Below are positions 1-5,995 of a stretch of 8,254 bases of DNA, piece after piece. Numbering within the stretch: position 1 is the first letter of the stretch; each line of letters begins with the position of its first letter. A model generated the notes under the pieces. It was given only the letters and a program-made list of their open reading frames with translations. It was not told the DNA's origin and searched no databases. Position numbers and translations under genes: made by a program. The DNA comes from Bacteriovorax stolpii (GTDB taxonomy: Bacteria; Bdellovibrionota; Bacteriovoracia; Bacteriovoracales; Bacteriovoracaceae), in NCBI GenBank assembly GCA_945862475.1, contig CAMAYW010000091.1:1-8254 (forward strand). The letters are read 5' to 3'.

Positions 1-1398
1 TCGCACAATATTGCCAATGCCAATACAGAAGGCTTTACCAAGCAAGAAGTCAAAACAGAAAATGCTCCTACAAGATATGAAAGTTCCTATGTTCTCGGCA
101 CGGGTGTTGATATTCAAAGTATCAAAAGATCTCACGACGAAATGGTTGAAAAGAAACTTACAAAGTCACTTTCAAATCATAAGTTCAATGAGGAGCGAAC
201 AAATCAGCTTGGTCAAATTGAAGAAGTTTTTAATGAAGTCAATTCTGAAGGAATGAATAAAATTCTTAACCGTTTTTTTAATTCATTTCGAGAACTCTCC
301 AATCAACCAGAAAACGAAACGATTCGTAACGTTGTTAAAGAAAATGCCAAAATTGTTGTAAATGATTTTCACCGTATCCGCGGTAACTTAGATGATATTA
401 GATCTGGAATTAGCTCTAAAGTGACTCAAGGCGTGGATCATATCAACCTCTTAAGTAAAACCGTCGCAAAACTTAATAGAGAGATTGCGACTGAAGAAGT
501 GGCCGGAGCGATGGCCAATGATCTACGCGACCAGCGAGATATCGCTATTCGTTCACTGACGGAATATTTTCCTCTAACCACTTACACAGATGAAAAAGGC
601 CAGTATAACGTCAGTATTGAGGGCGTAGGCTCCATTGTTTCTGGTGGAAACTATCAAGCACTTCAAGCTGGATCACGGGCAAAAGATGGTAAGGCAAGCA
701 CTGAACGTGGTGAAGCCGAAATCTTTTTTGCCTCGAGACCGAGTCATGCTATTACAGATAAAATTAAAGGTGGGGCATTAGGCGCACAATTAAAAACTCG
801 AAGCGATGAGCTGGCGGGTCTTGAAAAGCAACTTGATGAACTTGCTCACGGCCTTGTTTTAGCTACGAACTCTATTCATAGACGCGGATTTGCCAACCAT
901 CCCGTTCCTGTCGATTCACAAGGAAATCCAGTTCCAGGCGCAGCTCCTCAAAAAGTCACTGGGATTAATTTCTTTAAAGAACCTCTCGATCTTAATCGTG
1001 CTGCTGAATACATCAATTTATCTGACGAAGTGGAATCTGATGCTAATAATATTGCGACGGCACTTGAAGCGAATAAGCCTGGCGATAACCGTGTTGCCCT
1101 AGCTATTTCTAAGCTTCAGCATGAGAAGGTTCTTGGATCTGGAACGACAACTTTTGAAGAACAGTATCTAAAATCGGTGAGTAATATCGGATTACAGGCC
1201 GGAAAATCAAAGATTGATCAGGAACAATCTCAAGGAATTCTTGCGCAAGCTAAGTCCTTTAAAGAAAGAATTTCAGGTGTCTCTTTAGATGAAGAAGCGG
1301 CCAATATGATTAAGTACCAGAATGCCTACGAAGCATCAGCGAAAATGATGAGGGCATCTGATGAAATGTTTAAAGCAGTTTTGGGATTACTCCCATAG
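1..1398 (+). CDS. flgK: Flagellar hook-associated protein 1 (FlgK), 5' end missing
   Basis: FlgK is exported by the flagellar type III system and forms the first junction ring between hook and filament. The reading frame is open from base 1, giving 465 visible residues. The first ones, SHNIANANTEGFTKQ, are the conserved N-terminal axial-protein motif that normally sits near residue 20, so only about 20 residues lie outside the window. The C-terminus carries the classic FlgK ending: SGVSLDEEAANMIKYQNAYE from residue 425, followed by the coiled-coil tail ASAKMMRASDEMF. The middle, roughly residues 190-390, is the variable surface-exposed part. Estimated full length is near 485 residues, somewhat shorter than the enterobacterial protein. 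The Met codon at 142 is internal and not the start. The stop is followed 7 bp later by flgL, so the two are co-transcribed. Identification is very secure. Confidence 0.95.
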   Translation, partial: SHNIANANTEGFTKQEVKTENAPTRYESSYVLGTGVDIQSIKRSHDEMVEKKLTKSLSNHKFNEERTNQLGQIEEVFNEVNSEGMNKILNRFFNSFRELSNQPENETIRNVVKENAKIVVNDFHRIRGNLDDIRSGISSKVTQGVDHINLLSKTVAKLNREIATEEVAGAMANDLRDQRDIAIRSLTEYFPLTTYTDEKGQYNVSIEGVGSIVSGGNYQALQAGSRAKDGKASTERGEAEIFFASRPSHAITDKIKGGALGAQLKTRSDELAGLEKQLDELAHGLVLATNSIHRRGFANHPVPVDSQGNPVPGAAPQKVTGINFFKEPLDLNRAAEYINLSDEVESDANNIATALEANKPGDNRVALAISKLQHEKVLGSGTTTFEEQYLKSVSNIGLQAGKSKIDQEQSQGILAQAKSFKERISGVSLDEEAANMIKYQNAYEASAKMMRASDEMFKAVLGLLP

Positions 1399-1405
1399 GA
1401 TATAA

Positions 1406-2398
1406 ATGAGTAGAGTATCGGAAAACAGTTCAATTCATTCGATCAACTACGCTGTAGGTAAAACGAAAGGGCGTTTGGAAGAATTACAATTGAAAGGTTC
1501 AACATTAAAGCGAATGAATAAACCTTCTGATGACCCAGTTGGGAATGCTGAATTGCTCGCTATTCGCTCGCAAAATATCGATGCTGGCCAGTACATGCGA
1601 AATATTAATTTTGCTCAAACTCAGCTGGCCTATACAGAAGATGTTCTCGAGGAAATGACTGATCTCTTATCTAAGGCGAAGGAACTTGCCATTGGACAAG
1701 CTTCCACTATCTACGCACCAGAGATTCGTCAGGGTGTTGCCAAAGAGATTCATCAAATAAGACAGCAAATGCTTAGTCTTTCGAACAAAAGAATTGGGAA
1801 TCGCTTTTTGTTCGCAGGCCAGAAAGTACTCACAAGACCGTTTGATCAAGATGGTAAATATCTTGGTGATAAAAATAAAATCAATATTGAGATTAATAAA
1901 GATGTTTATATTCCTGTAAACATCACTGGCCATGAATTGTTCTATGGTGATCTAAATAAGAAATTAGAAAAATCTGATCTGGACCTAGATCAACAAAGAC
2001 CAGATATCGACCCTCATGTTGCGATCATGAGAAAACCCGCTAGCACTGAGTCCGTTGAGGTTCAATCGAGTGTCTTCGACGAACTTCGAGCACTTGAGAA
2101 TGCTATGGTGACAGACAATCCGCAGCTCATTCAGGGGCTTCTTGAAAGAATGGATTCATCTATTGAGAGAATGGTTGGATTCAGAGCTCAGGTCGGGGCG
2201 ATCACTAATACAATTACCAATTCTGAAACAAATATTGAAAAAACAAAGCTCGTTAATGAAGCTCAAAAGAGTCGAATTGAGGATGCCGATGTAACGGAGC
2301 TTTTTGCTGATCTGCAAAAAGAGCAAAATGTCTTAAAAGCAACCTATAATGCCAGTTCTAAACTTATGAACACGAGCCTGATGGACTTCCTGAAATAA
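1406..2398 (+). CDS. flgL: Flagellar hook-associated protein 3 (FlgL)
   Basis: FlgL is the second hook–filament junction protein, lying between FlgK and flagellin, and resembles flagellin at both ends. The 330-residue product has the flagellin-like N-terminal signature NKPSDDPVGN at residues 38-47 within a long helical segment (about 15-125). GNRFLFAG at 131-138 marks the entry to the variable domain, and a C-terminal helical region (about 275-330) ends in SRIEDADVTELFADLQ and a final SLMDFLK, as in flagellin-type C-termini. The ATG is preceded by AGGA at 1397-1400 with a 5-nt spacer, overlapping the flgK stop codon, which indicates tight coupling with flgK. That AGGA is also the kind of site CsrA can occupy, so repression by the downstream csrA product is conceivable but not shown. 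Confidence 0.95.
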   Translation: MSRVSENSSIHSINYAVGKTKGRLEELQLKGSTLKRMNKPSDDPVGNAELLAIRSQNIDAGQYMRNINFAQTQLAYTEDVLEEMTDLLSKAKELAIGQASTIYAPEIRQGVAKEIHQIRQQMLSLSNKRIGNRFLFAGQKVLTRPFDQDGKYLGDKNKINIEINKDVYIPVNITGHELFYGDLNKKLEKSDLDLDQQRPDIDPHVAIMRKPASTESVEVQSSVFDELRALENAMVTDNPQLIQGLLERMDSSIERMVGFRAQVGAITNTITNSETNIEKTKLVNEAQKSRIEDADVTELFADLQKEQNVLKATYNASSKLMNTSLMDFLK

Positions 2399-2438
2399 GA
2401 AATTCTTACAATATCTTAACTTTCTTGTTAAATTTTTC

Positions 2439-2465
2439 TTGCATTTCCCCCCCAACCTGTAATAA
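2439..2465 (+). promoter_or_regulatory. Candidate csrA promoter with a C7 tract in its spacer
   Basis: A -35-like TTGCAT (2439-2444) and a -10-like TAATAA (2460-2465) are separated by 15 bp. The spacer contains a run of seven C (2447-2453), unusual in this AT-rich gap. The spacing is short of the 17-bp optimum, so this is a weak candidate. It would start RNA near 2472 and give a leader of about 58 nt holding two small hairpins and the csrA ribosome site. Read-through from flgL is the alternative source of csrA mRNA. Confidence 0.35.
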
Positions 2466-2480
2466 ATCTCACCGCAGTAT

Positions 2481-2509
2481 AACTTTATTAAGTTAGTCAA
2501 ATTCTTGAC
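2481..2509 (+). repeat. Two tandem small hairpins in the csrA leader
   Basis: Two perfect 5-bp stems with 4-nt loops lie one base apart: AACTT-TATT-AAGTT (2481-2494) and GTCAA-ATTC-TTGAC (2496-2509). The second ends four bases before the first AAGGA of the csrA ribosome site. Each is weak alone because it is AT-rich. Regulatory use, for example presenting the nearby GGA motifs to CsrA, is inference. Confidence 0.4.
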
Positions 2510-2512
2510 ACG

Positions 2513-2523
2513 AAGGACAAGGA
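2513..2523 (+). promoter_or_regulatory. csrA ribosome binding site with doubled AAGGA (candidate CsrA site)
   Basis: Two AAGGA motifs stand 1 base apart (2513-2517 and 2519-2523). The second is 6 nt before the csrA ATG and is the functional Shine-Dalgarno. CsrA proteins recognise A(N)GGA cores, often in pairs overlapping the ribosome site, so this arrangement fits autorepression of csrA. The motifs are seen; the autoregulation is inferred. Confidence 0.55.
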
Positions 2524-2529
2524 TCAACC

Positions 2530-2760
2530 ATGCTGGTTCTGACACGGAAGCTAGGAGAGAGCATTGCCATAGACGACAATATCAAAATTGTTGTTGTTCA
2601 AATTAAGGGTAAACAAGTTCGATTGGGAATCAAGGCTCCAAAAGAGACAAAAATCCACAGAGAAGAAGTTTATCAGGCAATCCAAGATCAAAACACTGAA
2701 GCGGTACAGGCAAACATGTCTGATATTGCGCGACTCGGTGAAGAACTAAAGAAAAAGTAG
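2530..2760 (+). CDS. csrA: Carbon storage regulator / translational repressor CsrA
   Basis: CsrA is a small dimeric RNA-binding protein that binds GGA motifs at ribosome sites and blocks translation; in bacteria with FliW it typically controls flagellin synthesis. The 76-residue product begins MLVLTRKLGE and contains the core GKQVRLGIKAP (27-37) and HREEVYQAI (43-51). The RNA-contacting positions L4, R6 and R44 are all present. It is longer than the roughly 61-residue gammaproteobacterial CsrA. The extra C-terminal helix (about 52-76, ending EELKKK) is typical of CsrA proteins regulated by FliW, as in Bacillus, and fits fliW lying next door. A good ribosome site (AAGGA, 6-nt spacer) supports the ATG. 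No terminator separates csrA from fliW. Confidence 0.96.
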   Translation: MLVLTRKLGESIAIDDNIKIVVVQIKGKQVRLGIKAPKETKIHREEVYQAIQDQNTEAVQANMSDIARLGEELKKK

Positions 2761-2770
2761 AAATATTTTT

Positions 2771-2777
2771 CCTCCTT
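2771..2777 (+). promoter_or_regulatory. Anti-Shine-Dalgarno heptamer between csrA and fliW
   Basis: CCTCCTT is the exact complement of the consensus ribosome site AAGGAGG. Its first five bases can pair with GGAGG at 2844-2848, the fliW ribosome site. It would be present only on RNA reading through from csrA and absent from RNA started at the fliW promoter. A sequestering role is a hypothesis; a 5-bp long-range pair is weak alone. Confidence 0.25.
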
Positions 2778-2791
2778 GATCATTTATTCCT

Positions 2792-2819
2792 TTGACTGAT
2801 ACCATCATAGTGCTATGGT
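2792..2819 (+). promoter_or_regulatory. fliW promoter, extended -10 type
   Basis: TTGACT (2792-2797, five of six to the -35 consensus) is 16 bp from TATGGT (2814-2819). A TG at 2811-2812 forms the extended -10 TGCTATGGT. The predicted start near 2826 leaves a leader of roughly 28 nt before the GTG at 2854, with a strong ribosome site inside it. The promoter overlaps the ATG at 2815, which argues against that codon as the translation start. The symmetric elements at 2800-2835 overlap its -10 and start site. Confidence 0.6.
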
Positions 2820-2835
2820 AAGAATACCTTACCAT
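2800..2835. repeat. TACCAT / ATGGTA / TACCAT array at 15-bp spacing (operator or hairpin candidate)
   Basis: TACCAT occurs at 2800-2805 and 2830-2835, with its reverse complement ATGGTA exactly midway at 2815-2820. The right-hand pair extends to a perfect 8-bp inverted repeat, ATGGTAAG (2815-2822) and CTTACCAT (2828-2835), with a 5-bp loop. Inside the left pair there is a further CATAG-TG-CTATG (2806-2817). The array covers the fliW -10 and predicted start site, so it could be a repressor operator or, in RNA, alternative hairpins. Confidence 0.5.
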
Positions 2836-2843
2836 TTCATTTT

Positions 2844-2848
2844 GGAGG
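2844..2848 (+). promoter_or_regulatory. fliW ribosome binding site that fixes the GTG start
   Basis: A full GGAGG stands 5 nt before GTG at 2854. No comparable site precedes the ATG at 2815, and the FliW family's usual N-terminus begins exactly at this GTG, so the site decides the start. Confidence 0.85.
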
Positions 2849-2853
2849 CATCC

Positions 2854-3414
2854 GTGAAAATCAAAACCACTCGTTTTGGGGAACTTGAAGTTAACCCGAA
2901 TGACATCGTAACCTTTGCAGAAGGTCTCTTGGGTTTTGAAAATCTCAAAAAGTATTTCGTTGTTGATCCAGGTGACAGCACTCTTATTTTATGGCTTCAA
3001 TCAACTGAAGATGAGAAGGTTGCTTTCCCAATCATCGAGCCAAAGATTTTCAAACCAGATTATATTGCAAAACTTCTTCCTGCTGACCTTAATGGACTAG
3101 AGCTTGATTCGTTACAAAACGCTAAGCTTTACTCTATTTTAACAATCCCAGCGAACGTGACTGAGATGTCTGCAAATCTTAAAGCTCCGGTTGTGATCAA
3201 CTCGAATAAAAAAGTTGCAAAACAAATCGTTCTTCAAGATTCAAAACTTTCAGTAAAACATGAAATGTATAAACAGTTAAAAATGTTTATCGTCAATTTC
3301 TCTTCTGATGATGCTAGAAGAACATCTTATGAACCTAGCATTGCTCTTGAAGCTGGTGACTTTAAAACAACTAATGTTAATTTAAATAACACTAGAACAC
3401 TCGAAGCTCAGTAA
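2854..3414 (+). CDS. fliW: Flagellar assembly factor FliW (CsrA antagonist)
   Basis: FliW binds CsrA and relieves its block on flagellin translation; flagellin competes for FliW, linking filament export to translation. The GTG start gives 186 residues beginning MKIKTTRFGELEV, the family's usual N-terminus. Family motifs follow: IVTFAEGLLGFENLKKYFV (18-36), WLQSTEDEKVAFPIIEP (47-63) and LTIPANVTEMSANLKAPVVIN (96-116). FliW proteins are usually about 130-160 residues. Here roughly 45 extra residues (about 142-186) follow the core and include a polar Asn/Thr-rich end. The upstream ATG at 2815 would add 13 residues but overlaps the promoter and lacks a ribosome site. The gene has its own promoter and ends at a strong terminator. 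Confidence 0.94.
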   Translation: MKIKTTRFGELEVNPNDIVTFAEGLLGFENLKKYFVVDPGDSTLILWLQSTEDEKVAFPIIEPKIFKPDYIAKLLPADLNGLELDSLQNAKLYSILTIPANVTEMSANLKAPVVINSNKKVAKQIVLQDSKLSVKHEMYKQLKMFIVNFSSDDARRTSYEPSIALEAGDFKTTNVNLNNTRTLEAQ

Positions 3415-3434
3415 TCTCTAATAAAACAATCTAA

Positions 3435-3468
3435 AATAAAAAAGCCCTCGAAAGAGGGCTTTTTTATT
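3435..3468. terminator. Bidirectional Rho-independent terminator between convergent genes
   Basis: GCCCTC (3444-3449), a GAAA tetraloop and GAGGGC (3454-3459) form a perfect GC-rich stem. It is flanked by A6 on the left and T6 on the right, with the paired region reaching 3435/3468. The U-tract is present on either strand, so the element should stop both the fliW transcript (+) and the TPR gene transcript arriving from the right (-). Confidence 0.93.
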
Positions 3469-3483
3469 AGCTCAAAATGAATA

Positions 3484-4248
3484 CTAAAAATTAATTGTTG
3501 TTTCGGTAGCTCCTCGTGAGAGCTGCAGATACATGAGGGCCTCAGGATGACTAGGTTCACGAGATAATACATTTTGCCATTCCGACTGCGCCTCAATGAT
3601 GTTTCCGTTTCCGTAGAACAATAGACCCATCGCAATTCGACCTGGCATGTACCCAGGATGTTCATTCTTAAGTCGTTTTAACTCATCAAAGGCTTTAGAG
3701 GTAAAACCTTTTTTCGTGTAGGTTTTAGCAATTTTAATTCTTATTTCTAAATTATCTGGATCTAGCGTAGATGCTTTATTGTATTCAAAAAGTGCCTCGT
3801 CAGCTCTTCCATAAGAAGCATACATTTCTGCAAGCTCGTAATGTTTTAATGAAAACTTCTTATTCAAATGTGGATCAGAAACACCTTGTTGAAGATTATT
3901 TTTGACCTGATTGTTCGCTTTTTCAAAGATGGCCTTCGCCTCTTCATACTTACCAATATCATTGTAAATAACTGATAATGAGATAGCAGCGTCCGTATGG
4001 TTGGGATCTAGCTCTAAAACGCGGCTAAACGCCTTTATCGCCTTTCCGAGTTCGCCCCTTACATGAAAGACGTTGGCCAAATAGAAAAAAGCCTCAGTTG
4101 AATTCGGATTCTGTTCAATAATTTCATTTAAAAAAAGGGCTGACGTTTTAAGATCATTCTTTTGGAAGGCTTCTTTGGCTTTTTTTAGAAGGTCGCTTAA
4201 TTTGACGTTTTCCAAATTGATCTCCAGGCTTAGAGTTTTTTCTGACAT
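3484..4248 (-). CDS. Soluble tetratricopeptide-repeat protein
   Basis: The 254-residue protein is built almost entirely of TPR helix pairs. Repeats can be placed at about 18-51, 52-85 (AFFYLANVFHVRGELGKAIK), 86-119, 134-167 (HYELAEMYASYGRADEALFE), 168-201 and 202-235. Each carries the typical small/aromatic spacing and ends near a DPN or NP turn. A charged insertion of about 15 residues (120-134) breaks the third and fourth repeats. There is no signal peptide or membrane segment, so it is probably a cytoplasmic protein-binding scaffold; the partner cannot be read from sequence. Its ATG lies inside the end of the BamD-like gene (19-bp overlap) with only a weak purine-rich stretch in front, so translation probably depends on the upstream gene. 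It is last in the five-gene operon and ends 16 bp before the terminator. Confidence 0.85.
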   Translation of the reverse strand: MSEKTLSLEINLENVKLSDLLKKAKEAFQKNDLKTSALFLNEIIEQNPNSTEAFFYLANVFHVRGELGKAIKAFSRVLELDPNHTDAAISLSVIYNDIGKYEEAKAIFEKANNQVKNNLQQGVSDPHLNKKFSLKHYELAEMYASYGRADEALFEYNKASTLDPDNLEIRIKIAKTYTKKGFTSKAFDELKRLKNEHPGYMPGRIAMGLLFYGNGNIIEAQSEWQNVLSREPSHPEALMYLQLSRGATETTINF

Positions 4249-4970
4249 TTCTCTTTCACTAATTTTATTTCTTTCTGCTGCTCTTTATCAACCAATTGGT
4301 AAAACTTTTCAACATAATCAACACAAGGCTGCCATTCTTTTAACTCAGAAGTGGCGAGAATAGTCCTAAACATGGAGTGATTTCGTGTTTTCGTATCGTT
4401 ATGATTTTCAAGAATATCCAAATACCAATACCTTGCGGCGGAAAACTCTTTCGTTTTAAAATAAAAATCAGCTATATAAACATCTTTTTCTCTCAACATG
4501 CTCTTTGCCTTCTTGACCTTTTTTTCGGCAGTCGATTTATAGCTACTATCCCCATACTTTTGAATCACTTCTTCATAGTATTTGATTGATTCCAAGGCTG
4601 GCTCTAGGTCGCGATCAATAGTGTCTGGGATTTGTTCAAAGTAGGACTCGGCAATTCTGAAGACAACGTACGGAATCTTTTCGTGCCTAGGATGAAAATC
4701 TCTAAATAAAAGATAGGCGGCTGCAGACTCAATATAGTTTTCCTGAAGATAGAGGACATCTGCCTGAAGGAGCTCAGCTGGAGTTGCGTAAAAGGAGTAA
4801 GGGTGCTGAGTTTTAATAAGATTTAGCTTTTCAGTCGCTAAAATGAATCGATCGGCCTCCATGAGCTCTAAAGCTTCCTTATATAAAATTTCAGCCTCTG
4901 TCTTACCGTCTGGCTTATCAGTCGAACATGACACGAGTAGAATCATTAAAAGTGAAATAAGGATTTTCAT
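4230..4970 (-). CDS. bamD: BamD-like outer membrane assembly lipoprotein
   Basis: BamD is an essential lipoprotein of the BAM complex that inserts beta-barrel proteins into the outer membrane. The 246 residues match the family's usual size (about 245). A short hydrophobic signal ends in the lipobox LLVSC with the lipidated Cys at residue 15. Ser follows at +2, which fits outer-membrane sorting. The rest is TPR-like: YKEALELMEADRFILATEKL (30-49), HPYS at 56-59, the adjoining block with FRDFHPRHEKIPYVVFRIAE (89-108), a DRDLEPA stretch (119-125), and DVYIADFYFKTKEFSAARYW (163-182), all in BamD order. It is distant from enterobacterial BamD, and a YfiO-type TPR lipoprotein with another role is the main alternative. 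It starts in a 4-bp ATGA overlap with the AI-2E-family gene and lacks its own ribosome site. Confidence 0.85.
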   Translation of the reverse strand: MKILISLLMILLVSCSTDKPDGKTEAEILYKEALELMEADRFILATEKLNLIKTQHPYSFYATPAELLQADVLYLQENYIESAAAYLLFRDFHPRHEKIPYVVFRIAESYFEQIPDTIDRDLEPALESIKYYEEVIQKYGDSSYKSTAEKKVKKAKSMLREKDVYIADFYFKTKEFSAARYWYLDILENHNDTKTRNHSMFRTILATSELKEWQPCVDYVEKFYQLVDKEQQKEIKLVKEKCQKKL

Positions 4971-5995
4971 AAGTGGACCGATAAATCTTTGTAGATTTCC
5001 TTAAATAATAATTTGAAAAAAGCAATAAATGGAATTATCACGATCATTCCTACAATTCCTGCCAATTGAGACCCTATGATGATGCTCACGACCACTATCA
5101 CAGGGTGGAGGTTTACAATTTTAGAAACCAAAAGTGGAAAAACAAGAATCATATCAATGAGATTTGCTAAAGAAAACACAACAAGCATACCAACCATAGA
5201 AACGTTTGGGTCCTTCGATAAAAAAGCAATCAGAATGGCCGGTACAACTCCTATGATAGGGCCAATGTAAGGCAGTATATTCGTCACACCAGCAAGGAGC
5301 CCAAGAATAAATGCGTAAGGGAAATCAATCACAAGTAATCCCAAAGTCACAATTGACCCGAGGATCGTAGCCTCAATAAATTTTGCAATAATATATTCAC
5401 CAAACTTTGTATTGAATTGAGAAAAAAGAACATAGCTTTTCTCAAAAATGGGGTTCGGTACGGCCTCTAAAAGATCGCGACTTAGATCCTGACTTTCTAC
5501 AAAAAAGAAATATAGAAAAAGAGGAACTAATAATAACCACTCGAAAAGGACTGAGAGATAATTAGGAAATTGTCCTAAAAGATCAGTCCCAAGCCCTTCA
5601 AGCTTTGCCATAATAAAGCTAATAGGATCAATATTTATTTTGAACCCATACTCTTCAAAGACTTTAATTTTGAAAGCAAAAAATTTATCCTGAAGAACTT
5701 TCTGAGCTTGTGAAATTTCTGTTTTAAAGGAAACAAAATCAGTGTCTACATTATAAAGTGTAGCAACAAGAGGCATCACTAAGAATAAAGACGCTCCAAA
5801 AATCATTAAGAAATAACTCAGTCGTTGTTTCTTACTTCCTGTCGTGAGTCTAATAGTAAGAGGTTTAGATATAAGATAAATAATATATGCAAATCCAAAT
5901 GGCATCGTTAAACGTGGGAAGACAATCGCAAATATAACGGCCACTGAAAGTAGAAATAAAAACAAATAAAGTTTTATCTTTTGATTTCGATTCAT
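4967..5995 (-). CDS. AI-2E/PerM-family (UPF0118) integral membrane protein
   Basis: The 342-residue protein has the family layout: a pair of N-terminal membrane segments (about 8-43), another at 60-81, a soluble helical stretch (about 82-145), a segment at 147-166, and a C-terminal bundle from about 205. The bundle holds the signature LLAGVTNILPYIGPIIG (233-249) and the HPVIVVVSIIIGSQLAGIVG block (297-316). Members have been linked to autoinducer-2 export or Na+/H+ antiport in different bacteria, but substrates are mostly unknown. No autoinducer synthase is visible here, so a signalling role should not be assumed. It overlaps the genes on both sides by 4 bp (ATGA) and lacks a strong ribosome site, pointing to coupled translation. 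Family assignment is firm, function is not. Confidence 0.9.
   Translation of the reverse strand: MNRNQKIKLYLFLFLLSVAVIFAIVFPRLTMPFGFAYIIYLISKPLTIRLTTGSKKQRLSYFLMIFGASLFLVMPLVATLYNVDTDFVSFKTEISQAQKVLQDKFFAFKIKVFEEYGFKINIDPISFIMAKLEGLGTDLLGQFPNYLSVLFEWLLLVPLFLYFFFVESQDLSRDLLEAVPNPIFEKSYVLFSQFNTKFGEYIIAKFIEATILGSIVTLGLLVIDFPYAFILGLLAGVTNILPYIGPIIGVVPAILIAFLSKDPNVSMVGMLVVFSLANLIDMILVFPLLVSKIVNLHPVIVVVSIIIGSQLAGIVGMIVIIPFIAFFKLLFKEIYKDLSVHL

Noticed and set aside
142..144. ATG at 142 as the start of the first gene
   Set aside because: The frame is open to base 1 and the upstream codons encode the conserved FlgK N-terminal motif, so the gene starts outside the window.
2396..2408. Palindrome TAAGAA-A-TTCTTA at the flgL stop
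   Set aside because: A 1-base loop and AT-only arms make a hairpin unlikely; chance symmetry in AT-rich DNA.
2416..2437. Rho-independent terminator after flgL (TTAAC-loop-GTTAA then T5)
   Set aside because: The stem is only 5 bp and nearly all A/T, so it is too weak to call. Read-through from flgL into csrA is therefore possible.
2425..2444. Sigma-54 promoter before csrA (TTGCAT as the -12 part)
   Set aside because: The GG that should lie 10 bases upstream of GC is absent (TA at 2429-2430).
2505..2510. Perfect TTGACA as a -35 element before csrA
   Set aside because: A -10 at normal spacing would fall at about 2528-2533, across the csrA start codon, where the bases do not resemble TATAAT. 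The hexamer is better explained as the right arm of the second leader hairpin.
2815..2853. ATG at 2815 as the fliW start
   Set aside because: It would add 13 residues absent from FliW proteins, has no ribosome site and lies within the promoter -10. GTG 2854 has GGAGG at ideal spacing and gives the family N-terminus.
4967..5995. Quorum-sensing role from the name AI-2E
   Set aside because: The family name covers proteins of mostly unknown substrate; no luxS or receptor is in the window.
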